Source of the DNA: Ga0077560 sp046330395
Lineage (GTDB): Bacteria; Actinomycetota; Thermoleophilia; Miltoncostaeales; Miltoncostaeaceae
Assembly (NCBI GenBank): GCA_046330395.1
Contig: JAXLSS010000003.1
Coordinates: forward strand, 218,542 to 282,541
DNA length: 64,000 nucleotides
Direction: 5' to 3'
Shown here piece after piece: positions 9,274 to 18,726 of this stretch; position 1 is the stretch's first letter, and the number at the start of each line of letters is the position of its first letter. Position numbers and translations under genes: made by a program. The notes under the pieces were generated by a model, which was not told the origin of the DNA, ran no database searches, and was given only the letters and a program-made list of their open reading frames with translations.

Positions 9274-10599
9274 CTACAGCAGGGGCAGCAGGCGCTCCAG
9301 CTCGAACGGGGTGACCTGCGCGCGGTACTCGTCCCATTCGGCGCGTTTGATCTCGATGAGCCGGCTGTGGATGTGCTCGCCCAGGGCCTTCAGCAGCAGC
9401 TCGGATGCCGCGCTGAGCTCCACCGCCTCACCCAGCGTGGCCGGGAGCAGCTCCACTCCGGCGCGCAGGCGCTCCTCGTGGCTGAGGTGCCAGAGGTTCA
9501 TCTCCATCTCGTCGGCGAGCTTGTCGCCGTGCTGGATGCCGTCCAGGCCGGCGTGGAGGATGGCCGCGAAGGCCAGGTACGGGTTGCAGGCGGGGTCGGG
9601 CGTGCGCAGCTCGGGCCGCGCGGCCGAATGGTCGGGTTCACGCCCCTGCTGGGGCACCCGCACCACCGCGGAGCGGTTGCGCCGGCTCCAGGCCACGTAC
9701 ACGGGCGCCTCGAAGCCGGGCACCAGCCGCTTGTAGGAGTTGACCCACTGGGCCATCACCAGGCACAGCTCCCGCGCGTGGCGCAGCAGCCCCGCGCAGA
9801 ACGCCCGGCCGTCGGCCGACAGCAGATCGGGGTCGTCGGCGTCGAAGAAGGCATTGACGCGGTTCTTGGTGAGCATCACGTGGGTGTGCATGCCGCTGCC
9901 GTTGGTGTCCATCAGCGGCTTGGGCATGAAGGTGGCGTACCACCCGTGCGTGTGCGCGATCTCCTTCACGATGGTGCGATAGGTCATGACGTGGTCGGCC
10001 ATGCGCAGCACGTCGGTCTGCCGCATGTCGATCTCGTGCTGCGACGGCCCGCTCTCGTGGTGGCTGGACTCCACGTCGATGCCCATCTGCTCGAGCGCCA
10101 GCACCGTGGCGCGGCGCACGTCGCTGGCGGCGTCCAGGATGGTGAGGTCGAAGTAGCCGCCCCGGTCCAGCGGCTCGGTGCCGCCGGAGTCACGGAAGTA
10201 GAAGTACTCCAGCTCGGTGGCCACCTCGAAGCCGTCGAAGCCCATCCTCTGGGCGCGTTCCACGGCCCGGCGCAGCACGAACCGCGGGTCGCCCTCATAC
10301 GGGTCGCCGGCCAGCGTGTGGATGTCGCACAGCATGCGCCCCACCGCCTGCTCCTGCGGGCGGTAGGGGAGGATCTGGAACGTGTTGGGGTCGGGCACCG
10401 CCACCATGTCCGACTCCTCCACCGGGTTGAAGCCGGTGATGGACGCGCCGTCGAAGCGCACGCCCTGGGTGAGGGCCCGGGGCAGCTCCTCCACGGGGAT
10501 GGCGAATCCCTTCAGGTGCCCCTGGATGTCGGTGAACCACAGGCGGATGAACTTGACGTCACGTTCACGCACCAGGTCCAGCAGCTCGTCGTGGGTCAC
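9274..10599 (-). CDS. glnA: Glutamine synthetase, type I family
   Basis: 441 residues. Makes glutamine from glutamate, ammonia and ATP in the cytoplasm. Family motifs are in order: RFDGASITGF (about residues 48-57), NPVEESDM, HHESGPSQHEI near residue 180, MPKPLMDTNGSGMHTH near 230 (ATP and metal binding), NSYKRLVPGFEAPV, and WSRRNRSAVVRVP. The usual adenylylation Tyr (NLY-DLPP) is absent; the equivalent part reads RLRAGVELLPATLGEAV, so control by adenylylation is unlikely. Start GTG 10599 has a clear GGGAGGT site. It is shorter than the 470-residue beta type and resembles the alpha or GlnA-like forms, so a related gamma-glutamyl ligase activity cannot be excluded. The type III enzyme lies 73 bases upstream on the same strand. 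Confidence 0.85.
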   Translation of the reverse strand: MTHDELLDLVRERDVKFIRLWFTDIQGHLKGFAIPVEELPRALTQGVRFDGASITGFNPVEESDMVAVPDPNTFQILPYRPQEQAVGRMLCDIHTLAGDPYEGDPRFVLRRAVERAQRMGFDGFEVATELEYFYFRDSGGTEPLDRGGYFDLTILDAASDVRRATVLALEQMGIDVESSHHESGPSQHEIDMRQTDVLRMADHVMTYRTIVKEIAHTHGWYATFMPKPLMDTNGSGMHTHVMLTKNRVNAFFDADDPDLLSADGRAFCAGLLRHARELCLVMAQWVNSYKRLVPGFEAPVYVAWSRRNRSAVVRVPQQGREPDHSAARPELRTPDPACNPYLAFAAILHAGLDGIQHGDKLADEMEMNLWHLSHEERLRAGVELLPATLGEAVELSAASELLLKALGEHIHSRLIEIKRAEWDEYRAQVTPFELERLLPLL

Positions 10600-10623
10600 C
10601 GCAACCTCCCGCCGGGCACACGC

Positions 10624-10663
10624 CGCGCCGGCCCGCGACCGCTGACGGTCACGGGCCGGCGCG
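10624..10663. terminator. 18-bp hairpin after glnN
   Basis: The two 18-base arms are complementary except for one position and flank a CTGA loop. It lies between the glnN stop and the start of the type I gene, so it probably separates the two transcripts or makes them unequal. Confidence 0.65.
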
Positions 10664-10672
10664 TGCGCACCA

Positions 10673-12823
<2,151 letters not shown>

Positions 12824-12957
12824 CGGGTGCTCGGTCCCTCCTGGGGTGATTCCGGTGCGCGTGCTGCGGCGGGACGCCGGCGTGTGGTGCGCGACCGCTT
12901 GAGTGGTGCGCGCGGGTGGTCTCCCGCATGGGCGGGCCCGCGTGAAAACGAACGTCT

Positions 12958-12977
12958 CGCACCCTACGTGAGGTGCG
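12958..12977. promoter_or_regulatory. 20-base inverted repeat in the glnN/pucR gap
   Basis: CGCACC and GGTGCG flank an ACGT-centred core. It sits midway between divergent glnN and the PucR gene and is a good candidate operator for either. The binding protein is not known. Confidence 0.45.
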
Positions 12978-12985
12978 GGCGGCGG

Positions 12986-13001
12986 TGCATCGCCAAATGC
13001 A
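12986..13001. promoter_or_regulatory. TGCAT-N6-ATGCA inverted repeat
   Basis: Five-base arms around a six-base AT-richer spacer, eight bases beyond the other palindrome in the glnN/pucR gap. This is a candidate regulator site, or part of the glnN promoter region. Confidence 0.35.
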
Positions 13002-13088
13002 CAATGCGGGCGCGCGGGGTTTGGCCATGGGGCCAACGGGCTCGCCCGCGGCTTGACCCCCACCCCCGGGATCCCCATTCTTGCGTGG

Positions 13089-14741
13089 ATGCCCACCCGC
13101 GACATCCGGCTCGACCCCCATCACACGGCGCTTCCGGCGCGCAGCCCCACCCTGGCCGACGTGCGCGACCTGCCGGCCTTCGCCGGGTGCGCGGTTGTGC
13201 CGCCCGCCGCCGACCTGGCACGTGAGGTGCGCGCCGTGCGCCCCCAGGGCGGGCACGACGCGGGCGAGGCCGACCTGCTGCTGTGTGACGGCGCCCCTCC
13301 CGACCCGGTGCCCGCGGGCACCGGTGGCGTTGTGTGCCGCCTCCCGCCGCCGGCGGGCTGCCCCGTGCCTGCCCTGGTGCTCCCTGTGGGCACCGGCTGG
13401 GCCGCGGTGCTCGACGACTTGGCCGACCTTGTGGGGCCCAACCCGGGCCGGCGCGCCGCGCAGCGGGCCCGGGTGGCCCTGCGCACGCCGCTGATGGACG
13501 GCGGCGGGTTCCAGGGCCTCATGGAGGTGGCGCGCGACCTGCTTGGTGCCCCCGTGGCGGTGCTTGACGACTACCTGGACGTGCTCGCCGAGGCCGGGCT
13601 GGGCGCCCGTGAGACCGAGATGCTGGACGCCGCGGTGCGCGACGCCCGCCACGCCGGACCGGCCTCCATGATCGGCGCGCTCTTCAACGACGCCCCGGAG
13701 GACCTCATCCGCGTGATGGTGCCGGGGGTCATTGACGGTGCCACCGCGGTGCTGGTGTCGTGGCTGCCCCGTCCGCCCGCCATCTCGCAGGTGGCCACGC
13801 TGCGCGAGCTGGCGGAGGCGTGCGCGATGGAGGTGGGACGCCAGGACGTGCGCACCCACACCGAGCAGGCCCTCCGCGGTGACCTCATCCGCGAGCTCAT
13901 GGCCGGCGAGGCCGTCAGCCGCGAGTCGCTGGTGCGGCGTGCGCGCCACCTGGGCGCCGATCTGGCGGGCGGCGCGGTGGCCATGCTGGGACGCCTGGAG
14001 GACCCGCACGAACCCGGCCGCGTCATCACCGACGAGCGCCTCGCCCGCCGGCTGCTGCAGCAGACCCGCGCCGTGCTGGACATGCACTGGCCGCGGGCGC
14101 TGGTGGACTGGGACGAGGGGCGCCTGCTGGTGCTGCTGCCCGGCCCCCGGGAGCAGGAGGATCCGGAGCGGGAGGGCGTTGAGGCCCGCGCCCACACCCT
14201 GTCCGGCCGGCTCATCGCCGCCACCAAGGAGACGGTGCCCGGGCTGGCCCTCACCCTGGCCATCTCACGGTTCACCCCCCAGCCCGAACGACTCGGCGCG
14301 GCGCTGGAGGAGGCCGGGCTGGCGCTGTCCATCGGTGAGCGGCTGGGCCGCGTGGGCGACGTGGTGACCTTCGAGGAGACCGGCACCTACAAGCTGCTGT
14401 TCCAGATCTTCGCCGACCGCCCGCACGAGCTGGCGGCCTTCTTCGAGCAGACCCTCGAACCCCTGGTGCGCTACGACGAGCAGTACCAGACCGAGCTGGT
14501 GGCCACGCTGGCCACCTACCTGGAGTTCGACTGCAACCTGGCCAGCACCGCCAGCACCCTGTTCACGCACCGCCACACGGTGCGGTACCGGCTGGACCGC
14601 ATCGCCGAGCTGAGCGGCCTGGACATCGGCCGCACCGACGACCGCGAGAAGCTCTCACTGGGCCTCAAGGCGATGCGCCTCCTGGGAAAGCGGATTCCCG
14701 TGCCGCTGGCGAAGGAGGCGGGGCGCGCGAAACAGCGTTAG
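13089..14741 (+). CDS. PucR/CdaR-family transcription regulator
   Basis: About 550 residues. The C-terminal part (about residues 470-515) is the PucR-type helix-turn-helix: ATYLEFDCNLASTASTLFTH followed by RHTVRYRLDRIAELSGLD. The middle holds a GGDEF-like regulatory fold (GGAVAMLGRLEDP and LLVLLPGPREQ). The N-terminal part resembles the PucR purine-catabolism sensor region (LRTPLMDGGGFQGLMEVARD, LLGAPVAVLDDY). Such proteins respond to nitrogen-related metabolites and often act as activators. ATG 13089 is preferred over TTG 13053 further upstream. It is divergent from glnN with two palindromes between, so control of glnN or of itself is likely by position. The effector is unknown. Confidence 0.82.
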   Translation: MPTRDIRLDPHHTALPARSPTLADVRDLPAFAGCAVVPPAADLAREVRAVRPQGGHDAGEADLLLCDGAPPDPVPAGTGGVVCRLPPPAGCPVPALVLPVGTGWAAVLDDLADLVGPNPGRRAAQRARVALRTPLMDGGGFQGLMEVARDLLGAPVAVLDDYLDVLAEAGLGARETEMLDAAVRDARHAGPASMIGALFNDAPEDLIRVMVPGVIDGATAVLVSWLPRPPAISQVATLRELAEACAMEVGRQDVRTHTEQALRGDLIRELMAGEAVSRESLVRRARHLGADLAGGAVAMLGRLEDPHEPGRVITDERLARRLLQQTRAVLDMHWPRALVDWDEGRLLVLLPGPREQEDPEREGVEARAHTLSGRLIAATKETVPGLALTLAISRFTPQPERLGAALEEAGLALSIGERLGRVGDVVTFEETGTYKLLFQIFADRPHELAAFFEQTLEPLVRYDEQYQTELVATLATYLEFDCNLASTASTLFTHRHTVRYRLDRIAELSGLDIGRTDDREKLSLGLKAMRLLGKRIPVPLAKEAGRAKQR

Positions 14742-15026
14742 GGGCGCGCGCTTTTCACAGGGTTGGCCTCGCAGGGTTCCGCTATGTATGGCGGGTTCGG
14801 ATCGCTTTGCGCCACCACCGCGCCCTCACGGGCTGCCCGGACCCAGGTTGAACCTCCCCGTCCCTGGGTCGGGGGGATTCACACCCTGCACCATCCCCAA
14901 TTTGGGGCGCAGCCGCGGCCTTCTTGGCGGAGACTTCGACATGTGGCGTGGACCCGCGTCATTCGCGGGTCCTCTTCGTGTGGCCGCCGATCGGCGGCCG
15001 CTTCCGACGTGGAACCGGCTGCGCTT
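14742..15026. other. Gene-free gap with four hairpins, possible structured RNA
   Basis: 285 bases between two convergent genes. Hairpins are GACCCAGG/CCTGGGTC (14840-14870), CCCCAA/TTGGGG (14895-14907), GACCCGCG/CGCGGGTC (14951-14971) and a perfect 18-base palindrome (14982-14999). One or two would suffice as a two-way terminator. The excess, plus a C6 tract when read on the minus strand, suggests a non-coding RNA. No SRP, RNase P, tmRNA or tRNA signature could be seen. Confidence 0.35.
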
Positions 15027-15842
15027 TTACGCTCCGCCGGTCTCCTCGTCCACCAAGGCCCTGAAGGCCGACTGCTGGCCCTTTGCCAGTGCGCCCGGGG
15101 ACCCGCCTGCGACGTCGATGCCGTCGATTCGTGTCACGGCCACCACGCCGTGGAGGGCGCTGACCATCACGACCTCCTCGGCGGTGCGCCATTCCGGGGC
15201 CTCCGCGGCGCGCTGGACCACGGTGGGGATGAACTCCAGCATCACCTCGCGGCCCACCCCGGCACGCAGGCCCTGGGCCGGGGCCGTCCGCACCTCGTCG
15301 GCGGTGCGCACGAACACCGATGCGCGCGTGGCCTCGCCCATGCGTCCGGCGGGGTCCAGCAGCAGCGCCGCGTCGGCACCGGCGTCCTCCGCCAGGCGGT
15401 CGGCCCACGCCCACATCGCCCGGCTCGCGGTCTTGTGCTCGGCGGTGAACAGGTCGGGGCGCCACGCGCCGGGCACCGTGATGGCCGTGGCCGTGGACGG
15501 GTCCATGGGAAGCGGCGGCACGGACTCCGCCTCCACCCACAGGGTGGGCGCGGTGCTCACGGCCACGCGCACGCGCAGGTCGCCCTCACCGGCCTCCGCG
15601 ACCGCCGCGGCGATCTCCGCCCGGATCGCCTCGGGCCGGGGCAGGCCCGCCAGGCGCAACGCCTGGGCCGAGGAGTCCAGCCGTTCCAGGTGCCGTTCCA
15701 GGCGGAACACCACACCGCGCCGGGCCCGCATGGTCTCGATGAGCCCGTCGCCGGCGCGCGTCAGCGGGTCGTCCACGTGCAGGGCGGGCTGCGCCGGGTC
15801 CACGTTCCTGCCGTTGATCCGCACGATGCGCATGGGTCTCAC
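15027..15842 (-). CDS. pabC: Aminodeoxychorismate lyase (class IV PLP aminotransferase fold)
   Basis: 271 residues, normal for the family. The enzyme splits 4-amino-4-deoxychorismate into p-aminobenzoate and pyruvate for folate. Motifs are DGLIETMRARRGVVFRLERH (N-terminal domain), EHKTASRAMWAWADR (Lys that binds pyridoxal phosphate), AALLLDPAGRMGEATRASVF (the Glu after the glycine) and VVMVSALHGVVAVTRIDG. The GTG start at 15842 overlaps the pabB stop as GTGA; an ATG at 15833 gives the shorter form. Pairing with pabB supports this over branched-chain aminotransferase or D-amino-acid aminotransferase, which share the fold. No pabA glutaminase gene is present in the window. Confidence 0.83.
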   Translation of the reverse strand: MRPMRIVRINGRNVDPAQPALHVDDPLTRAGDGLIETMRARRGVVFRLERHLERLDSSAQALRLAGLPRPEAIRAEIAAAVAEAGEGDLRVRVAVSTAPTLWVEAESVPPLPMDPSTATAITVPGAWRPDLFTAEHKTASRAMWAWADRLAEDAGADAALLLDPAGRMGEATRASVFVRTADEVRTAPAQGLRAGVGREVMLEFIPTVVQRAAEAPEWRTAEEVVMVSALHGVVAVTRIDGIDVAGGSPGALAKGQQSAFRALVDEETGGA

Positions 15843-17143
15843 CGTACCGGCAGGTCGCCCAGCGCGGCGGCGAAGGGCGCGGCTTTCGTCATGGCCTCGC
15901 GGTGTTCATCGTCGGGATCCGAATCCCAGGTCACCGCCCCGCCGCTCCAGTAGCGCACCTCGCCGCCGCTGAGCCACGCGGTGCGGATCAGCACGCTGGC
16001 CTCCAGGGAGTGGTCGGGCCCGGCCACCACCAGCGACCCGTACGCCGGTCCCCGGCTCACCGGCTCCAGCTCGTGGATCACCTCCATGGCGCGCACCTTG
16101 GGGCAGCCGGTCACCGATCCACCCGGGAACATGGCGCGCAGCACGTCGCGGGGCGTCACGTCGGCGCGCAGCTCGGCGCGCACCCGGCTCACCAGGTGCT
16201 CCACGTAATCGGTGCGCAGCGGCTCGCACAGGTGGGTCACCGACACCCCGCCGGTGCGGGCCACCCGCCCCAGGTCGTTGCGCACCAGGTCCACGATCAT
16301 CACGTGCTCGGCGCGGTCCTTCACGCTGGCGGCCAGGGGCGCCGCCTGCCCCACGGGCGCCGTGCCCTTGATGGGCTCGCTGAACGCCACCCCGTCGCGC
16401 ACCGCCACCAGCCGTTCCGGCGATGCGCTCACCAGCGTGCCCTCCGGCAGGCCCAGATACCCGCGGTGGCTGCTGGGACCGGCCGCCCGCCACAGCCGCG
16501 CGGCGAACTCCAGCGGCCCGCGGTCCCACCGGGCACGCAGCCGCTGCGCCAGGTTGACCTGGTAGCAGTCACCCGCCCGGATGAAGTCGCGGATCGCGGC
16601 GACGCGCTCGCGGTACGCGCACGGCGGCAGGGACGAGGCCGCCTCGCCGCCGCCCGGTCCGCCGCGCACCACCAGCGGGTCGTCGCAGCGCTCGGCCAGC
16701 CGGGCCAGCTCCTGCGCCGCGGCAGGGGACCCCACGCCCGCCACCGCGCAGGCGCCGTCGGGGGTGATGGTGGCCACCGTGAGGTAGCGGCACAGCACCG
16801 CGGTGGGCGGCCCGCCCGCATCCGGTCGCGGTGGCGGCAGCGACTCCACGGTGCCCGCCAGATCGTAGGACAGCAGCCCGATCCAGCCCCCCGCCGGGGG
16901 CCGCCCGCCCTGCACCCGTGGTTCGGCCAGGGCGTCCCACACGGCCTCGCCGCGCACCACCTCCACCGGGTCGGCCGCCACCACCATGTGCCCCGCGTGC
17001 GCCGCCATCACCGGGTAGGGACGGTCCATCAGGCGGGCCAGCAGCCGTTCCGGCACGACCCGGCGTCCCACGTGACGGACGCCGACCGTGGAACGGTGTG
17101 AGACGATGACCGGCGTTCCGGTGGGCTTGGGGTCCTCCGGCAC
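15839..17143 (-). CDS. pabB: Aminodeoxychorismate synthase component I
   Basis: 434 residues. Converts chorismate and ammonia to aminodeoxychorismate, with ammonia normally from a PabA partner. The chorismate-binding domain fills the C-terminal two thirds: DCYQVNLAQRL, GYLGLPEGTLVSASPERLV, FSEPIKGTAPVG (Lys of PIKGT), DRAEHVMIVDLVRNDLGRVA, FPGGSVTGCPKVRAMEVIHE and PAYGSLVVAG. The PIKGT and NDLGR signatures favour PabB over anthranilate synthase, though the two are close. Start GTG 17143 is chosen because upstream residues lose the expected codon pattern. It overlaps pabC by four bases and diverges from a small hypothetical gene 36 bases away. Confidence 0.87.
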   Translation of the reverse strand: MPEDPKPTGTPVIVSHRSTVGVRHVGRRVVPERLLARLMDRPYPVMAAHAGHMVVAADPVEVVRGEAVWDALAEPRVQGGRPPAGGWIGLLSYDLAGTVESLPPPRPDAGGPPTAVLCRYLTVATITPDGACAVAGVGSPAAAQELARLAERCDDPLVVRGGPGGGEAASSLPPCAYRERVAAIRDFIRAGDCYQVNLAQRLRARWDRGPLEFAARLWRAAGPSSHRGYLGLPEGTLVSASPERLVAVRDGVAFSEPIKGTAPVGQAAPLAASVKDRAEHVMIVDLVRNDLGRVARTGGVSVTHLCEPLRTDYVEHLVSRVRAELRADVTPRDVLRAMFPGGSVTGCPKVRAMEVIHELEPVSRGPAYGSLVVAGPDHSLEASVLIRTAWLSGGEVRYWSGGAVTWDSDPDDEHREAMTKAAPFAAALGDLPVR

Positions 17144-17179
17144 CCGGCCACCGTACCAGCGCTCCAGTCCAGGAGAACC

Positions 17180-17674
17180 ATGCGTCAGACCATCGCCTTC
17201 CAGGCCACCGCCTTCGACTGCCAGCCCGTGCAGGTGGAGCCCGACCCCGCCGAGGAGGCGCCCGACCCCGACGCCCTCCCCGTGGCGGTGCTGGTGTTCC
17301 AGTCCGGCCAGAACGTGGTGCTCACGGTGCCCCTGTCCACCGCGGACGCCGAGAACATGATGAACGCGTTCACCGAGGCCGAGCCGCACCGCGGCCAGGT
17401 GCCCGACGTGCAGTGGCAGCCGCAGCCGGCCGGCCTGCCGGAGGGCATGTTCTGGATGCTGTCGCCCGCCGTGGTGGGCATCGCGGTGACCCCGCCGCAG
17501 AACACGCCCGACGGCGTGGTGCCCCACTGGACGCTGGCCTTCGACGACCCGGAGGGCAGCCAGGTGCAGGTGGCGGTGGGTGACGCCATGTGCGTGCAGG
17601 TGGTGCGCCGGCTGGCACAGGTGGCCCACGGCGAGCTGGAGCCGGGCGGCGAGAACGGCGCGCCCGCCGAGTAG
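17180..17674 (+). CDS. Acidic hypothetical protein
   Basis: 164 residues, acidic, with no signal peptide or membrane segment. It has alternating beta-like stretches (ALPVAVLVFQSGQNVVLTVP and PAVVGIAVTPPQ) and a C-terminal helix (VQVVRRLAQVAHGELE). ATG 17180 follows AGGAG closely, so the start is secure. It is divergent from pabB and upstream of a methyltransferase, from which it is separated by a strong hairpin. I do not recognise a family and assign no function. Confidence 0.6.
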   Translation: MRQTIAFQATAFDCQPVQVEPDPAEEAPDPDALPVAVLVFQSGQNVVLTVPLSTADAENMMNAFTEAEPHRGQVPDVQWQPQPAGLPEGMFWMLSPAVVGIAVTPPQNTPDGVVPHWTLAFDDPEGSQVQVAVGDAMCVQVVRRLAQVAHGELEPGGENGAPAE

Positions 17675-17687
17675 GTGCGGTAGGTTC

Positions 17688-17715
17688 GTTGGTGTCGGCA
17701 ACCGCCGGCACCAAC
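17688..17715 (+). terminator. 12-bp hairpin with tetraloop downstream of hypothetical gene
   Basis: GTTGGTGTCGGC and GCCGGCACCAAC pair fully (one G-T) around AACC. There is no T-tract. It is either the end of the gene stopping at 17674 or part of a structured leader for the methyltransferase at 17865. Confidence 0.5.
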
Positions 17716-17726
17716 GTGGAGTCGCC

Positions 17727-17780
17727 ATGGGCACCCGGACCACACCGGGTCGCCGCGCGCCGGGCCCGCCCGGCGTCTGA
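17727..17780 (+). other. 17-codon open frame in methyltransferase leader
   Basis: ATG with GGAG five bases upstream encodes a Pro/Gly/Arg-rich 17-residue peptide (MGTRTTPGRRAPGPPGV). It lies between a 12-bp hairpin and the methyltransferase. It could be a leader peptide or chance. Just after it, AACCTCAGGCA weakly recalls the 3-prime part of glycine aptamers, but the rest of that motif is missing. Confidence 0.2.
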
Positions 17781-17864
17781 ACCTCAGGCACACCGCGCCC
17801 CGCCGGGGCCGGCGCCGCGCGTCCGGAGACGAACCCCTTCACTCCGACGCCGAGGAGCGCCGAC

Positions 17865-18617
17865 ATGTCGCATCACCAGCCCTGGTTCGAGGGCTTCTTC
17901 ACGTACCTGCCCAACGAGTTCTGGCGCCGCGTGGCCACCCCGTGGACCGCCGCGGAGGTGGGGTTCATCACCCGGCGGCTGCCGCCGGGTGGCCCGGCCC
18001 GCATCCTGGACGTCCCCTGCGGCAGCGGGCGGCACGCGCTGGCCCTCGCGGCTCGCGGCCACACCGTGACCGGCTGGGACATCTCCGAGGAGGCCGTGGC
18101 GCACGCCGGATCGCGTGCCGCCGAGGCGGGCGTGCCGGCCGCGTTCCACACCGGGGACATGCGCGAGGTTCCCGGCACCGGGGACTTCGACGCCGCCATC
18201 AGCATGGGCAACTGCCTGGGGTACCTGGACGCCGCCGGGATGGCGGTGTTCCTGCGTGCGCTGTATGCCGCCCTGCGGCCCGGCGGCGGCCTGGTGCTGG
18301 ACTACGCCGCCGCGGCCGAGAGCGTGCTGCCCGCCGGTCCGCCCGCGACGCGCGACACCATGGCGGCGGGCGACATCACCGTGCGGGCGGACACGCACTA
18401 CGACCTGGCCGCCGGGTGCCTGCGCAGCCGGTACCGGTTCACGCAGGGGACACACCGTCTGGAGGCCACCGCCCTGCACCACGTGGTGACCGTGGCGCAC
18501 CTGTGCGACATGCTGCGGGCCGAGGGCTTCGCCGATCCGCAGCTGTACTCGGACACCGACGAGGCCCCGTTCCGGCTGGGCGACCCCCGGCTGCTGGTCC
18601 ACGCGACCCGCACCTGA
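17865..18617 (+). CDS. Class I SAM-dependent methyltransferase
   Basis: 250 residues. Motif I is ARILDVPCGSGRHALALAAR near residues 46-65. The acidic end of strand 2 is VTGWDISEEAV, motif II is GDFDAAISMGNCLGYL, and LRPGGGLVLDYAAAA follows. This is a standard Rossmann methyltransferase acting in the cytoplasm. The N-terminal WFEGFFTYLPNEFWRR segment is typical of a small-molecule methyltransferase subgroup. The substrate is unknown. ATG 17865 has GAGGAG upstream. About 190 bases of leader with hairpins precede it. It is followed in the same direction by the sulfite/nitrite reductase after a promoter-like gap, so the two are probably separate units. Confidence 0.78.
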   Translation: MSHHQPWFEGFFTYLPNEFWRRVATPWTAAEVGFITRRLPPGGPARILDVPCGSGRHALALAARGHTVTGWDISEEAVAHAGSRAAEAGVPAAFHTGDMREVPGTGDFDAAISMGNCLGYLDAAGMAVFLRALYAALRPGGGLVLDYAAAAESVLPAGPPATRDTMAAGDITVRADTHYDLAAGCLRSRYRFTQGTHRLEATALHHVVTVAHLCDMLRAEGFADPQLYSDTDEAPFRLGDPRLLVHATRT

Positions 18618-18636
18618 CGGCCGTCCCCCCTCCCAG

Positions 18637-18650
18637 CATTTACCCAAATG
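18637..18650. promoter_or_regulatory. CATTT-ACCC-AAATG inverted repeat upstream of reductase
   Basis: Perfect five-base arms around four bases, AT-rich in a GC-rich region. It covers the -35 region of the promoter proposed at 18664-18672, as a repressor site would. Confidence 0.45.
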
Positions 18651-18663
18651 TCCCGGGGGTATG

Positions 18664-18672
18664 TGGTATTTA
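18664..18672 (+). promoter_or_regulatory. Extended -10 element for nitrite/sulfite reductase
   Basis: TGG followed by TATTTA gives a TGN-TANNNA-like extended -10. It is the only AT-rich spot in the gap and lies about 55 bases before the ATG at 18727. Confidence 0.4.
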
Positions 18673-18726
18673 TCTCGGCGCGCGGCATGGAGGTCGCGCG
18701 CACACAAACGTCCCATGGGGTGATGC

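Noticed and set aside
14742..15026. Signal-recognition-particle RNA, RNase P RNA or tRNA in the hairpin-rich gap
   Set aside because: The SRP GGAAGG loop, RNase P cores and a T-loop/acceptor pairing could not be found on either strand.
17780..17864. Glycine riboswitch
   Set aside because: Only AACCTCAGGCA resembles the aptamer; the CCGAAGG element and the first stem are missing.
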